A DNA stretch of 7,720 nucleotides from Desulfobulbaceae bacterium (GCA_030599175.1 JAUVON010000117.1:1-7720); one strand, 5' to 3'. Counted from the first letter of the stretch, positions 1 to 7,604 are shown. Made by a program: numbers and translations. Notes: generated by a model not told the origin, from the letters alone.

Positions 1-188
1 ATTTTCTTAATATTTTCACATTTGATTTGTATCAGTCTTCGAAGTCTACGCTATCTGCGAGGAACTCGCATGATACAAATTGGATGTGAAAAATATTTGA
101 AAATCAAGAAATCTACTGCCAAAAGCGGACAAAAGTTTCCCATGAATCCGTTTTCGATGCTTCGCAATTCTCTAACCGGACACTGCTG
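1..188. repeat. Partial copy of a palindromic (MITE-like) repeat, truncated by the window start
   Basis: Positions 9-34 and 71-97 form a long inverted repeat: the outer AATATTTT/TCACAT block and the inner ATTTGTATCA block pair with their complements, with one central 3-base mismatch block and a one-base indel. The 36-base centre contains the palindrome CTTCGAAG (37-44) and a perfect 6-bp hairpin, TGCGAG/CTCGCA with a GAA loop (56-70). The right half runs on to AACCGGACACTGCTG (174-188), which is the reverse complement, with one mismatch, of the start of the copy at 7605. The first 40 bases match 7681-7720 at 38 of 40 positions. I infer a fold-back element of roughly 260 bp with CAGYAGTGTCCGGTT ends and no coding capacity, whose left half lies outside the window. 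It could instead be the decayed ends of an insertion sequence. Confidence 0.65.
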
Positions 189-230
189 AATTCAAATAAA
201 AATGCTGGGTCAGTAAGGGATAGGCAGAAG

Positions 231-1889
231 TCAAATCTGATACTCTTTCAATCGGCGATACAGCGTCCGGCGACTGATGCCAAGAATTTCAGCGGCGCGG
301 GTTTTATTCCACTTGGCCTGTTCAAGTACCTTCAGCAGGGTTTCCTTGTTGTCCGGCAGGATTTGTGAATGTTGTTGGTCATGCAGGCTGTCATGGCCGG
401 GAAAACCTGACGGAAGATCATCCACGACGATGGTTCTGTTTTTGCAAAAAATACAGCTATGTTCCAGCGTATTTTGCAGTTCGCGGACGTTGCCCGGCCA
501 GTGATAAGCCATCAAAATGCGCAGCACCTCCGGAGAAACACCTTCAATTTTCTTATTGAGATCATCATTGATATTATTGAGAAAATGGATGATCAGTAAA
601 GGAAGATCAGCCATGCGCTCGCGCAGGGACGGCAGCTTGATTTCCACTACCTTCAGACGGTAATAAAGATCTTGACGAAACTCGCCCTTGTTGACCTTGG
701 CCACCAGGTTCTGATTGGTTGCTGCGATGACACGGGCACCCATGGACAAGGTTGTTGTATCACCCAGACGTTCAAATTCACGCTCCTGGAGAACCCGCAG
801 CAGCCGCTTTTGAAAGTCCAACGAGATATCCCCGATTTCATCAAGGAGAATAACTCCATCGGCTGCCTTCTGGAACCAGCCGATTTTATTTCTATAAGCC
901 CCGGTAAACGCTCCTTTCACATGACCGAACAATTCGCTTTCCAGCACACTTTCAGACAGCGCCGAACAATTGACCTTGACGAAAGGATGATCTTTACGCT
1001 GTTTATTAGCATGGAGCGCATCGGCCACCAGCTCCTTGCCGGTTCCGCTTTCACCGGTAATGAGCACTGTGGCCGAGACATCCGCCAGATTCCGGATGAG
1101 GGTGTAAATCGTCTGCATCGGTTCGCTTTTGCCAATGATTTTCCCGAAGCGATGCTCCACTTTGATAGTACCTTTAAAATCAGCCAGGGCCTTCCAGCTC
1201 TGATCAAGTTCAACAGTTTGCCTTTTCACTTTTTTTTCAAGCTGCCGCCTGTATTTGTTTAACTCAGCTTCTGCCTTTTTACGCTGGTCAATCTCCAGTT
1301 CGAGTTTAACGTTGGTTTTCAAGAGTATGTCAGTCTGCTCTTGAAGTTCTTCAAAAAGCTGTGCATTTTCAATGGCCACAGCAGCGCTGCCAGCTAAAGC
1401 TTCAAGCAGGGTCTGATGAATTGTTTTGAACCGATTCGGTGCCGTATCCACTACTTGAATAGCCCCGATTATCTTACCTCTTGCCAGCAACGGTACACTG
1501 AGGATAGATCTGAATTCGATCTCCATTTTTTTCTCCACTCCACTGTCATAACGAGAATCCTCACGTGTATCGGATACAACTACACTCTGCCCTAAAGCTG
1601 CTACCCACCCGGAAATGCCAGTTTTCTGTTTAAGACGATAACCGCGCACTTTTTCTACATGAACCCCGGCAGCCTGCCGGCAGACAATGTCATCACTTTC
1701 TTTGTCCTTTAACCAGATTGAAGCTCCCGTGACATTCAGCAGGTTCCGAACTTCACTCAGCAAAACCGTGAGAACCTGATCTATATCAAGGATGGAATTC
1801 AGGATTCGCCCCATCCAGCTTATCAGCTCCAGCTCCTGGTTTTGCCGATCCCGAACTTCACTCTTATCGGTCTGCGGCTCTTTTCCCAT
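231..1889 (-). CDS. Sigma-54-dependent transcriptional activator (GAF sensor, AAA+ ATPase, Fis-type DNA-binding domain)
   Basis: This is a cytoplasmic enhancer-binding protein that would activate RNA polymerase carrying sigma-54. The 552-residue protein has an N-terminal GAF domain (about 34-178), a charged, probably coiled-coil linker (about 178-238), the AAA+ domain (about 248-485) and a C-terminal Fis-type helix-turn-helix (about 515-550, with RAAEILGISRRTLYRRL). All hallmark motifs are intact: Walker A GESGTGKE (279-286), the sigma-54-contacting loop GAFTGA (326-331), Walker B VILLDE (346-351), sensor I ATNQN (390-394) and GNVRELQ (466-472). There is no receiver domain, so the signal is probably a small molecule or redox cue sensed by GAF, as in the FhlA/NifA type, rather than phosphorylation. 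The start is well supported: a TAG codon sits directly upstream in frame and AGAGGA lies 7 bases before ATG. It is the last gene of a likely three-gene operon. The regulated genes cannot be told from the window. No clear intrinsic terminator follows. Confidence 0.95.
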   Translation of the reverse strand: MGKEPQTDKSEVRDRQNQELELISWMGRILNSILDIDQVLTVLLSEVRNLLNVTGASIWLKDKESDDIVCRQAAGVHVEKVRGYRLKQKTGISGWVAALGQSVVVSDTREDSRYDSGVEKKMEIEFRSILSVPLLARGKIIGAIQVVDTAPNRFKTIHQTLLEALAGSAAVAIENAQLFEELQEQTDILLKTNVKLELEIDQRKKAEAELNKYRRQLEKKVKRQTVELDQSWKALADFKGTIKVEHRFGKIIGKSEPMQTIYTLIRNLADVSATVLITGESGTGKELVADALHANKQRKDHPFVKVNCSALSESVLESELFGHVKGAFTGAYRNKIGWFQKAADGVILLDEIGDISLDFQKRLLRVLQEREFERLGDTTTLSMGARVIAATNQNLVAKVNKGEFRQDLYYRLKVVEIKLPSLRERMADLPLLIIHFLNNINDDLNKKIEGVSPEVLRILMAYHWPGNVRELQNTLEHSCIFCKNRTIVVDDLPSGFPGHDSLHDQQHSQILPDNKETLLKVLEQAKWNKTRAAEILGISRRTLYRRLKEYQI

Positions 1890-1946
1890 CTATTTATCCT
1901 CTTATGCCGGATTTTTTCATTCAAATTTTTGGTCGGTTTAACGTTA

Positions 1947-4697
1947 CTACGATGGCGATGTTTCTACTCCGCATTGAAATTGAATTTTTTCTAACTTATC
2001 AATGTAATATGCTGTGTCTTCCTTCAGGTCAAGATGATCCTGCTCAACAGTAACTCCTGTTCCTTTCAGGCTGTCGAACAGCAATTCTTTTTTATTGATC
2101 TTAAAATGTTCCCTGGCAACAACCACAAAATCCCGGCCATATGCTCTGAACAACAGGGTGTCAGGGTAACGATTTTGCAGCTCAATGGCAAATTTCTGCA
2201 TGAGAATATTACCCTGTTCCCACCCCTGCCCGTTATTGTATTGCTGCAGATTTTTAATATGCAGGCTGTGAAGGCATCGGTACTCCTGCAGCTCTTTGTT
2301 GTTTCGAAGAATGATCTGCAGGTAATCTTCATTGTACAATCCGGTTAATTTATCGCTGAAGAAGTAGGAGAATCGACGTTGCTCCATCTGGTTCTTCGGC
2401 AGCTGGTTAACAGCCTCTGGAACCTCTACATCTTTGAGCACCTTAATGGCTGCCACAACGATATCAGGATCGAACTGACTGCCACTGAGTGCCTGCAACT
2501 CCGCCAGGGCCTCTGGAATAGCTTTTCTGGGTTTATAGATACGATTGGTGGTCATGGCGTCGAAGGCATCAGCGACTACAATAATCCTGGAAAGCGGAGG
2601 AATACCCTTTCCCTGCAGACGGTCAGGGTATCCCATACCGTCATAACGTTCATGATGGTGACGTATTATCTCTGCCAGTTCCTTATACATTTTGATATTT
2701 GACAGCATCTCATAACCGGCTGAAGCATGGAGCTTGATGAGTTCATAGTCAAGGGCGGAAAGCTTACCGGGCTTAAGCAGCACAGAGTCCGGCGTAGCAA
2801 TTTTACCGATATCATGCAGGGTTGCGGCCTTCTGCAGAACACTGGTTTGTTCTTCGGTAAAATCCAACTCCTCTGCAAGCAGTTTGCAGTAGTGCGCCAC
2901 CCGGAGTGTATGGCCGGCAGTATATGTGTCCCGATGGTCAATCATATTGGCAAAAGAGAGGATGGTCTCTTCGTAATTTTCGGTGCGCTCCATTTCAAGC
3001 TTTGCCACCATCTCCTTCTGTCTGAATGAGCTGATAGCAAACCCGATATCGCCTGCCAGTTCCTCAAGCATACCAATCTCTTCCTGTTCAAATCCCTCTA
3101 AACGCCTGGTGTAGACACTGATGGCACCAAGCGCCGGAGTATATTGATCGGCACGCAGGGGCAAGGCGATAACCGCCCGGTAACCTGTGACCGCCGCCCG
3201 GTCAAGCCAGGGCGAAACGGTGGCAATGGTATCGCTCTGTTCAATTACTAATGTCTGGTTGTTTGTCATGCAATGGGCAGCAGGCGTTGATGAAAAAGGA
3301 TCGTTAGGATCAATTGGATCATAGGGAGGATTCCCTGGAAACTGAATGGAGTCATTTGTGGTAAAAACTGTGTCGATCAGGCCATCCTCTAGCAGACCAA
3401 TCCAGCTATATCCGTAGTGACCATGTTCGCCCATTACTCTGCATACCTCCTGCAGCAGCATTTTCAGGTCTGTCGTCGAAATAAGCAGGCCGGTCACCCT
3501 TGCAACCGTTTCCATAATTTCACGCAAATACAGTTCCTGGTCGAGCAGGATGTTGACCTTTTCGGTTCGTTGAATAACTTTTTCTTCCAGGGTTCTGTTG
3601 AGTTCATCCACCTCCTGTTTCTTCTGCCGGAGACTCCTGTTCAATTGAAGGATATACAACGAGGTGAATACAGCAATTGTGAGGACAAACAGCAGCATGG
3701 CCAGTTGCCGCCAGTAACGCATGAGTACATCAGAGATAGTAAATTGGCCAAAATCCTTATAGGGCCCTATGCGCAGATCCAGAAGGCAGTCGTGGACGGG
3801 TTGATAGTTCATCGGCACAGTCCAGCCCGCACTTTTACTTGCCCTGGCGGCAGGTTCATTTTGGCCCATGGCCAGCAGGGCGGAGGCAACCTGGCGGGCC
3901 AGGTCGAGGGAGGTTGTCTTCACAGCGGCAAAAGGCCATTCCGGGTAGAGGGAAGTACTGAGTTTAAAGGGGAAATTTTCGCTCTTATTTTCGTTGAGAA
4001 TTCGAAAGTCATCAAGATTGATACTGCCGGTTTCGGCCATACGTTCCAAAGTGTCGGTTCGAACCGTGCCGCCATCGACTTTTCCATTTTTAACTGCAAG
4101 AACAACAGCATCATGTGTTTTTCCATAGCTAAGTGATGAAAAAAACCGGGCAGGATCAATACCAAGCCGATGCAATTCCCGCCAGCACATGATCCAGCCG
4201 CCAAAAGAGCGCTGCTCCACTGCCATAAAAGCTTGATCGTGCATATCCTGGATATTTTTAAGATCATCCCTGTCTGCCCTGACAAAAATTACGCCGCCAA
4301 AGATAGTCGTCTGCTGGCCAGGTAAATTCTGGTTTATTAAAGTCGCTATTCGATTAACTCCGTACAGCCTCTCCAACTCCACATAAAAGGCCGAGTTAGC
4401 GAGTACAAAATCGATTTGTGCTTCCCGGACTGCAGTATGGATCTGGGTAAAATCGAGAGGAACAATTGAAAAATGATAACCGGGTAGTGCGGTGGTGAGA
4501 TAGTCCGCTGTTGCCGACCATTTCTGCAGGGCAATTTCCTGGCCTCGCTTGGCCAGCACACCAATTTTTACATCCAGCCCTGGTTGCGCAAGAGCACTGT
4601 TCTGTATGTTAACTAAAACCAGCAACAGGAGCAAAGAAAAGATACTTTTCCATGTGGTAAACGAGAACAATGTCAATTTTTCTACCGGGTTGACCAT
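1947..4697 (-). CDS. Membrane sensor: PhnD-like periplasmic domain, GAF, HD-GYP phosphodiesterase, degenerate GGDEF
   Basis: This is a predicted inner-membrane signalling protein of 916 residues that would hydrolyse cyclic di-GMP in response to a periplasmic ligand. Domains in order: an N-terminal hydrophobic signal/anchor (about 17-38); a PhnD-like solute-binding domain (about 42-312, with FGGVIF, EQRSFGGW, GTVRTDTLERM, LYPEWPFA and MNYQPVHD); a membrane helix (about 331-353); a coiled coil (354-390); a GAF domain (about 395-558); HD-GYP (about 574-757); and a C-terminal GGDEF-like domain (about 780-870). The HD-GYP metal and signature residues are all present: H596, HDIGK (628-632), H657, HHERYDGMGYP (681-691) and D710. 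The terminal domain keeps DKLTGLYNED (782-791), but YGRDF (853-857) replaces GGDEF, so it is probably not a cyclase. ATG 4697 has an in-frame TAA four codons upstream and only a weak GAGA ribosome site. It starts 22 bases after the mltB stop. The ligand is unknown; phosphonate binding should not be assumed, because this fold also serves as a sensor in histidine kinases. Confidence 0.93.
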   Translation of the reverse strand: MVNPVEKLTLFSFTTWKSIFSLLLLLVLVNIQNSALAQPGLDVKIGVLAKRGQEIALQKWSATADYLTTALPGYHFSIVPLDFTQIHTAVREAQIDFVLANSAFYVELERLYGVNRIATLINQNLPGQQTTIFGGVIFVRADRDDLKNIQDMHDQAFMAVEQRSFGGWIMCWRELHRLGIDPARFFSSLSYGKTHDAVVLAVKNGKVDGGTVRTDTLERMAETGSINLDDFRILNENKSENFPFKLSTSLYPEWPFAAVKTTSLDLARQVASALLAMGQNEPAARASKSAGWTVPMNYQPVHDCLLDLRIGPYKDFGQFTISDVLMRYWRQLAMLLFVLTIAVFTSLYILQLNRSLRQKKQEVDELNRTLEEKVIQRTEKVNILLDQELYLREIMETVARVTGLLISTTDLKMLLQEVCRVMGEHGHYGYSWIGLLEDGLIDTVFTTNDSIQFPGNPPYDPIDPNDPFSSTPAAHCMTNNQTLVIEQSDTIATVSPWLDRAAVTGYRAVIALPLRADQYTPALGAISVYTRRLEGFEQEEIGMLEELAGDIGFAISSFRQKEMVAKLEMERTENYEETILSFANMIDHRDTYTAGHTLRVAHYCKLLAEELDFTEEQTSVLQKAATLHDIGKIATPDSVLLKPGKLSALDYELIKLHASAGYEMLSNIKMYKELAEIIRHHHERYDGMGYPDRLQGKGIPPLSRIIVVADAFDAMTTNRIYKPRKAIPEALAELQALSGSQFDPDIVVAAIKVLKDVEVPEAVNQLPKNQMEQRRFSYFFSDKLTGLYNEDYLQIILRNNKELQEYRCLHSLHIKNLQQYNNGQGWEQGNILMQKFAIELQNRYPDTLLFRAYGRDFVVVAREHFKINKKELLFDSLKGTGVTVEQDHLDLKEDTAYYIDKLEKIQFQCGVETSPS

Positions 4698-4719
4698 ATT
4701 ATTTTCTCGTTATAACAAA

Positions 4720-5940
4720 TTATTTTCGCAGTTTTTCAAGTAATGCCAGAGTAGCCACACCATCCTCCTCCATGCCGGCCCCGGCCTGAAAACCATGAAT
4801 TGCTTTTTTCGACTCTTTGCCGAGATTACCGTCAACCTCCCCCGAATAGTATCCGAGTTTTTTCAGTCTTTCCTGTATCTCAAATTTTTGAGATATATTC
4901 AGGGCTCCTGCCGGTCTGGGCCAGCCCTGTACCATACCGCTGCCACCTGCCAGCCGGTCGGCCAGAAGACCGACAGCAAGAGCGTAGGCATTCGCATTGT
5001 TGTACCGTTTCAACACAAAAAAATTCTTCAGCATTAAAAATGACGGGCCCTCCTGCCCGGCAAGCATTTTCAATACCGCTTTGTCACCGGGACGTGGGTA
5101 ATTTCTTCCTTTAGGACGAACAAACCCCAGTTTCTCCCACTGAACCAGGGTTTTTGTCTCATCTTTATACTTGCTGCTGCCCGGGGGGGATACCACCTCA
5201 TACCCCCATGTTTTTCCGGTCTGCCAGCCGTTTTTCTGCAACAGACTGGCAGCTGTTGCCAGGGCATCGGGGATAGAATTCCAGATATCACGTCGACCAT
5301 TGCCGTCCATATCTATCCCATAGGCAAGATAACTCGTTGGAATAAACTGCGTGTGCCCCATAGCTCCTGCCCACGATCCCAGAAACTGATCTCTGTCAAT
5401 ATCCCCTGACTGGAGAATTTTCAGTGCCGCCACCAGCTGGGTTCGGCCAAATTTCTGTCTCTTTTTATCACCGTATGCCAGAGTTGCCAGAGCCTGAGGT
5501 ACATAGTGCAATCGGGACGTTTTTTTCAGAACCTCCCCATAGCTTGATTCCATAGACCATATGGCGAGCAATACCGACGATTTAACGCCAAATCGACTCT
5601 CAATACTTTTGAGCAGTTCTCCATAAGAGTCAGCCATGCTCATCCCCTTACTGATCGTCAGAGGATTTACCCTTGCATCCAAATAGTCCCATATTTTTGT
5701 GGTAAACTCTGCCTGATACGCGGCTTTTTTCAGAACCAGCGGATCAGGTGCAGTGATCCCTGAAAAGGCTGTATCGTAGGTTTGTCTGCTGATACCCTCC
5801 CGGGAAGCGATTGCATAAAAGTCAGAGATCCATTTTTCAAACTCACTCTCCGCTCTCACCGGGCAGGATTGCACGAAGGCTGCAATAAACACAATGCAAA
5901 CTATCATCAACCTGTCCCTGAACTGACTTGTACTATACAT
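4720..5940 (-). CDS. mltB: Lytic murein transglycosylase, MltB type, with C-terminal peptidoglycan-binding domain
   Basis: This enzyme cleaves the glycan strand of peptidoglycan between MurNAc and GlcNAc to give 1,6-anhydro-MurNAc ends in the periplasm. The 406-residue protein starts with a basic stretch and a hydrophobic signal peptide (about 8-30, probable cleavage after PVRA). FVQSC is a poor lipobox, so it is more likely soluble or loosely held than a lipoprotein, unlike E. coli MltB. The catalytic domain spans about 33-335. It has the catalytic glutamate E131 in WSMESSYG, then GAMGHTQFIPTSY (192-204), DMDGNGRRDIWNSIPDA (210-226) and RYNNANAYALAV (312-323). A C-terminal PG_binding_1 domain follows (about 348-405, with LKKLGYYSGEVDG and AIHGFQ), as in the MltB_2-type subgroup. 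A strong GAGAGG site (5946-5951) five bases before ATG supports this start over Met12. It is the first gene of the minus-strand operon and is divergent from the yqaA-like gene. Confidence 0.95.
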   Translation of the reverse strand: MYSTSQFRDRLMIVCIVFIAAFVQSCPVRAESEFEKWISDFYAIASREGISRQTYDTAFSGITAPDPLVLKKAAYQAEFTTKIWDYLDARVNPLTISKGMSMADSYGELLKSIESRFGVKSSVLLAIWSMESSYGEVLKKTSRLHYVPQALATLAYGDKKRQKFGRTQLVAALKILQSGDIDRDQFLGSWAGAMGHTQFIPTSYLAYGIDMDGNGRRDIWNSIPDALATAASLLQKNGWQTGKTWGYEVVSPPGSSKYKDETKTLVQWEKLGFVRPKGRNYPRPGDKAVLKMLAGQEGPSFLMLKNFFVLKRYNNANAYALAVGLLADRLAGGSGMVQGWPRPAGALNISQKFEIQERLKKLGYYSGEVDGNLGKESKKAIHGFQAGAGMEEDGVATLALLEKLRK

Positions 5941-6058
5941 AACAACCTCTCACATTCTTAAGACCTGACATTTCTGTAGCTTCACCAGTGTTTCTTTTAA
6001 CAAAGATACCAGACTGTTCCCAGATTTAAATTCTAATTACGTATGAAACTCAGCTGTC

Positions 6059-6157
6059 TTTTCCGTCATTCCCGCGCAGGCGGGGATCTAGTCATTTCAA
6101 CATCTTCTGGATCGAAGTCTACACTTATCTCCCGCCTTGCGCGGGAATGACGGAAAA
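6059..6157. repeat. REP-like hairpin element of the CGTCATTCCCGCG type
   Basis: Arms at 6059-6084 and 6131-6157 are complementary except for one extra base in the right arm. They carry CCGTCATTCCCGCGC and its complement GCGCGGGAATGACGG. An inner weak stem (GGATCTAG near 6083-6090 against CTGGATC at 6107-6113) lies between them. Palindromic repeats starting with CGTCATTCCCGCG are widespread intergenic elements in many proteobacteria and related groups; they are non-coding and usually present in many copies. In RNA this would fold into a strong stem, but no T-run follows on either strand that would make it a classical terminator. Confidence 0.85.
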
Positions 6158-6183
6158 ATGGACTTTTTATGATTCCTTCACTG

Positions 6184-6212
6184 TTGACAATCATGCAAGA
6201 TTCAGGTATCAG
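6184..6212 (+). promoter_or_regulatory. Predicted sigma-70-type promoter for the yqaA-like gene
   Basis: A perfect -35 hexamer TTGACA (6184-6189) is followed after exactly 17 bases by TATCAG (6207-6212), which matches 4 of 6 positions of the -10 consensus. Transcription would start near 6219 and leave a leader of about 26 bases before the ATG at 6245. The call rests on consensus match and position only. Confidence 0.5.
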
Positions 6213-6244
6213 ACAACGACTTTTACAAAACAGAATATTCATCT

Positions 6245-6703
6245 ATGGAATTGCTATATCATCTCAGCCCAGAGCCGTCTCTTCCCGTTCTTTTTATACT
6301 CAGTTTTCTGGCTGCAACGGTTGTGCCCATAGGCTCCGAATGGCTGCTTGTGGTGATGATCCTGAGTGGTTTTTCTCCGGTCCAGACCGTGATGACAGCA
6401 ACTGTCGGTAATTATCTGGGAGGTTGTACCACTTATCTTATTGGCATATATGGATCAGATTTTATTATAAATAAACTGCTCCGCATCAGTGATGCAGAAT
6501 TGACCAGGGCGAAAGGAATCTATAAAAAGTATGGCTCCTGGTCACTGCTTCTCTCATGGCTGCCGATTGTGGGAGATCCACTCTGCCTGCTCGCCGGAAT
6601 ATTCAGAATTGGACTTGTTCGTTTTTCACTCCTTGTATTTTCAGGAAAATTTTTACGTTATACAACCCTGACTATACTTATTATCCAGGCTAACGGAGAT
6701 TAG
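6245..6703 (+). CDS. yqaA: YqaA-like inner membrane protein (DedA/SNARE-associated superfamily)
   Basis: This is a small integral inner-membrane protein of 152 residues. It resembles E. coli YqaA closely as I recall that sequence: the N-terminal pattern LSFLAATVVPIGSEWLLV (19-36), the glycine motif TVGNYLGG (53-60), the signature block SWLPIVGDPLCLLAGIFRI (104-122) and GKFLRYTTL (134-142) all align. Expected membrane segments are about 13-30, 33-50, 52-68, 98-120 and 125-147. The family is related to DedA proteins, several of which affect lipid or undecaprenyl-phosphate transport and membrane potential; a function for YqaA itself is not established to my knowledge. ATG 6245 has no obvious Shine-Dalgarno, but the frame is closed upstream at 6185 (TGA) and offers no better start. 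The next gene lies 132 bases downstream on the same strand, so co-transcription is possible but not clear. Confidence 0.9.
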   Translation: MELLYHLSPEPSLPVLFILSFLAATVVPIGSEWLLVVMILSGFSPVQTVMTATVGNYLGGCTTYLIGIYGSDFIINKLLRISDAELTRAKGIYKKYGSWSLLLSWLPIVGDPLCLLAGIFRIGLVRFSLLVFSGKFLRYTTLTILIIQANGD

Positions 6704-6835
6704 TGCCTTACTCCAGAACTTCTGTAAGAAAAAACAAAAAACTGGAAAAGGTTGCTTAAAATTGTAAGGTTGAATTTACTTCAATGGCACTTATCCAAGC
6801 ATTTTAAAATTCAGATTTATTCGGGTTAATACACC

Positions 6836-7549
6836 ATGAAAGATCAAATACTAAAAAAAATCTACACCATTTTCTCAGATTGGAGTTCTAACAAAAAAGT
6901 TGCCTGCCGGAAAGGTTGTGCAGTCTGCTGCACCGAAAATGTGACGATTACAGCTTTAGAAGGTGAGATCATCCTCCGATTCATTCTTGAGATGAATATG
7001 GAGCAATGGTTTGCTGAAAAACTGCAAAAAAGCAGTGGCCATCAACGCCCGAAAATGAGTACCAATGATTTTGCCCGGGCCTGTCTGCAGGAAAGGGAGG
7101 TCGATTTCGGCAAAGTTTCCAGCCAGGCCTCCTGTCCTTTTCTGGAAGATGACATCTGCCGAATCTATCCGGCAAGGCCGTTTGGCTGCCGGATGATGAT
7201 CTCCGAAACAACCTGCACCGCCGATAACCCGGCTCTGGTGCCAGACCATTATTTTTCAGCCGCAACGGCAGTTGCACAGATCATCGAACATCTGGGCCAG
7301 AAGGAGTACTGGGGGAACATGCTTGACGTCCTGCCGGCTCTGTGCGATATCAGTGAATATAAGGCAATTGCCCGGCACTTGAGCACCACCATGATAATGC
7401 AGGCACGCATGCGAACCCTGACGGCCAAACCGTTGCCGGGATTTCTCTTTACAGAGGAAGAGGAAAGAACGGTTTCCCCGCTCCTGCAGACAATCTTTAA
7501 CGCTGAGATAGAGGGAAAACGTATAGAGGATATTCTCAACGGCAACTAA
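6836..7549 (+). CDS. YkgJ-family cysteine cluster protein
   Basis: This 237-residue cytoplasmic protein has the cysteine pattern of the YkgJ/UPF0153 (CxxCxxCC) family, which is thought to bind zinc or an iron-sulfur cluster. The N-terminal set is C24, C28, C31 and C32 in CRKGCAVCC. The second set is C100, C108, C118 and C127 in SCPFLEDDICRIYPARPFGC and MISETTC. The CPFL...C.IY..RP..CR block is the family signature. The remaining 110 residues are a less conserved, mostly helical region. The protein is about twice the length of E. coli YkgJ, so I give no symbol. Its biochemical role is not known to me. No strong Shine-Dalgarno precedes ATG 6836 (GGG lies about 11 bases away), and in the 132-base gap upstream I found no convincing promoter or terminator. 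Confidence 0.9.
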   Translation: MKDQILKKIYTIFSDWSSNKKVACRKGCAVCCTENVTITALEGEIILRFILEMNMEQWFAEKLQKSSGHQRPKMSTNDFARACLQEREVDFGKVSSQASCPFLEDDICRIYPARPFGCRMMISETTCTADNPALVPDHYFSAATAVAQIIEHLGQKEYWGNMLDVLPALCDISEYKAIARHLSTTMIMQARMRTLTAKPLPGFLFTEEEERTVSPLLQTIFNAEIEGKRIEDILNGN

Positions 7550-7604
7550 TGATGGCGTTGTAAAAATTCTTCATCTACTTCGTTGCACAATTGTTATTAA
7601 TAGG

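Larger units (their letters stand above)
5941..6244. other. Divergent intergenic region between the mltB operon and the yqaA-like gene
   Basis: This 304-base stretch has no credible gene: the short plus-strand frames here have no ribosome site and lack family features. It must hold the promoters of both transcription units. For the minus strand I see only a weak extended -10 (TGGTATCTT; the TATCTT hexamer is at 6003-6008) with no good -35, so no firm promoter call is made. The middle is occupied by the REP-like hairpin element and the right part by a better promoter; both are listed separately. Confidence 0.6.

Noticed and set aside
1..188. CRISPR array or attachment site
   Set aside because: There are no regularly spaced direct repeats, no cas genes, no integrase and no tRNA; the structure is a single palindrome.
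220..227. ATAGGCAG shared by 220-227 and 7600-7607 as a target-site duplication
   Set aside because: At the left copy the 8-mer is about 30 bases from the element edge, while at the right copy it overlaps the edge; two separate insertions would not share a duplication anyway.
672..1262. A 196-codon open frame on the plus strand
   Set aside because: It lies wholly antisense to the AAA+ region of the sigma-54 activator, whose motifs are all intact, and its translation shows no recognisable domain.
3417..4136. A 239-codon open frame on the plus strand
   Set aside because: It is antisense to the PhnD-like and GAF region of the HD-GYP gene, which has clear family motifs; the antisense translation looks random.
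6147..6411. Two short plus-strand frames before and over the start of the yqaA-like gene
   Set aside because: One begins inside the REP-like element and both overlap the well-supported yqaA-like gene in other frames, without ribosome sites.
6705..6725. Small hairpin CAGAA/TTCTG after the yqaA-like gene as a terminator
   Set aside because: The stem is only five base pairs with a one-base gap between the arms, and it is followed by A residues rather than a T-run on the plus strand.
6741..6757. TGGAAAAGGTTGC as a second sigma-54-like site
   Set aside because: GG and TTGC are two bases too close and the -24 box is poor.
6785..6801. TGGCAC followed by a GC, resembling a sigma-54 promoter before the YkgJ-family gene
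   Set aside because: The GC of the -12 element is one base too far away and the TTGC box is absent (CAAGC instead), so the match fails at the invariant spacing.
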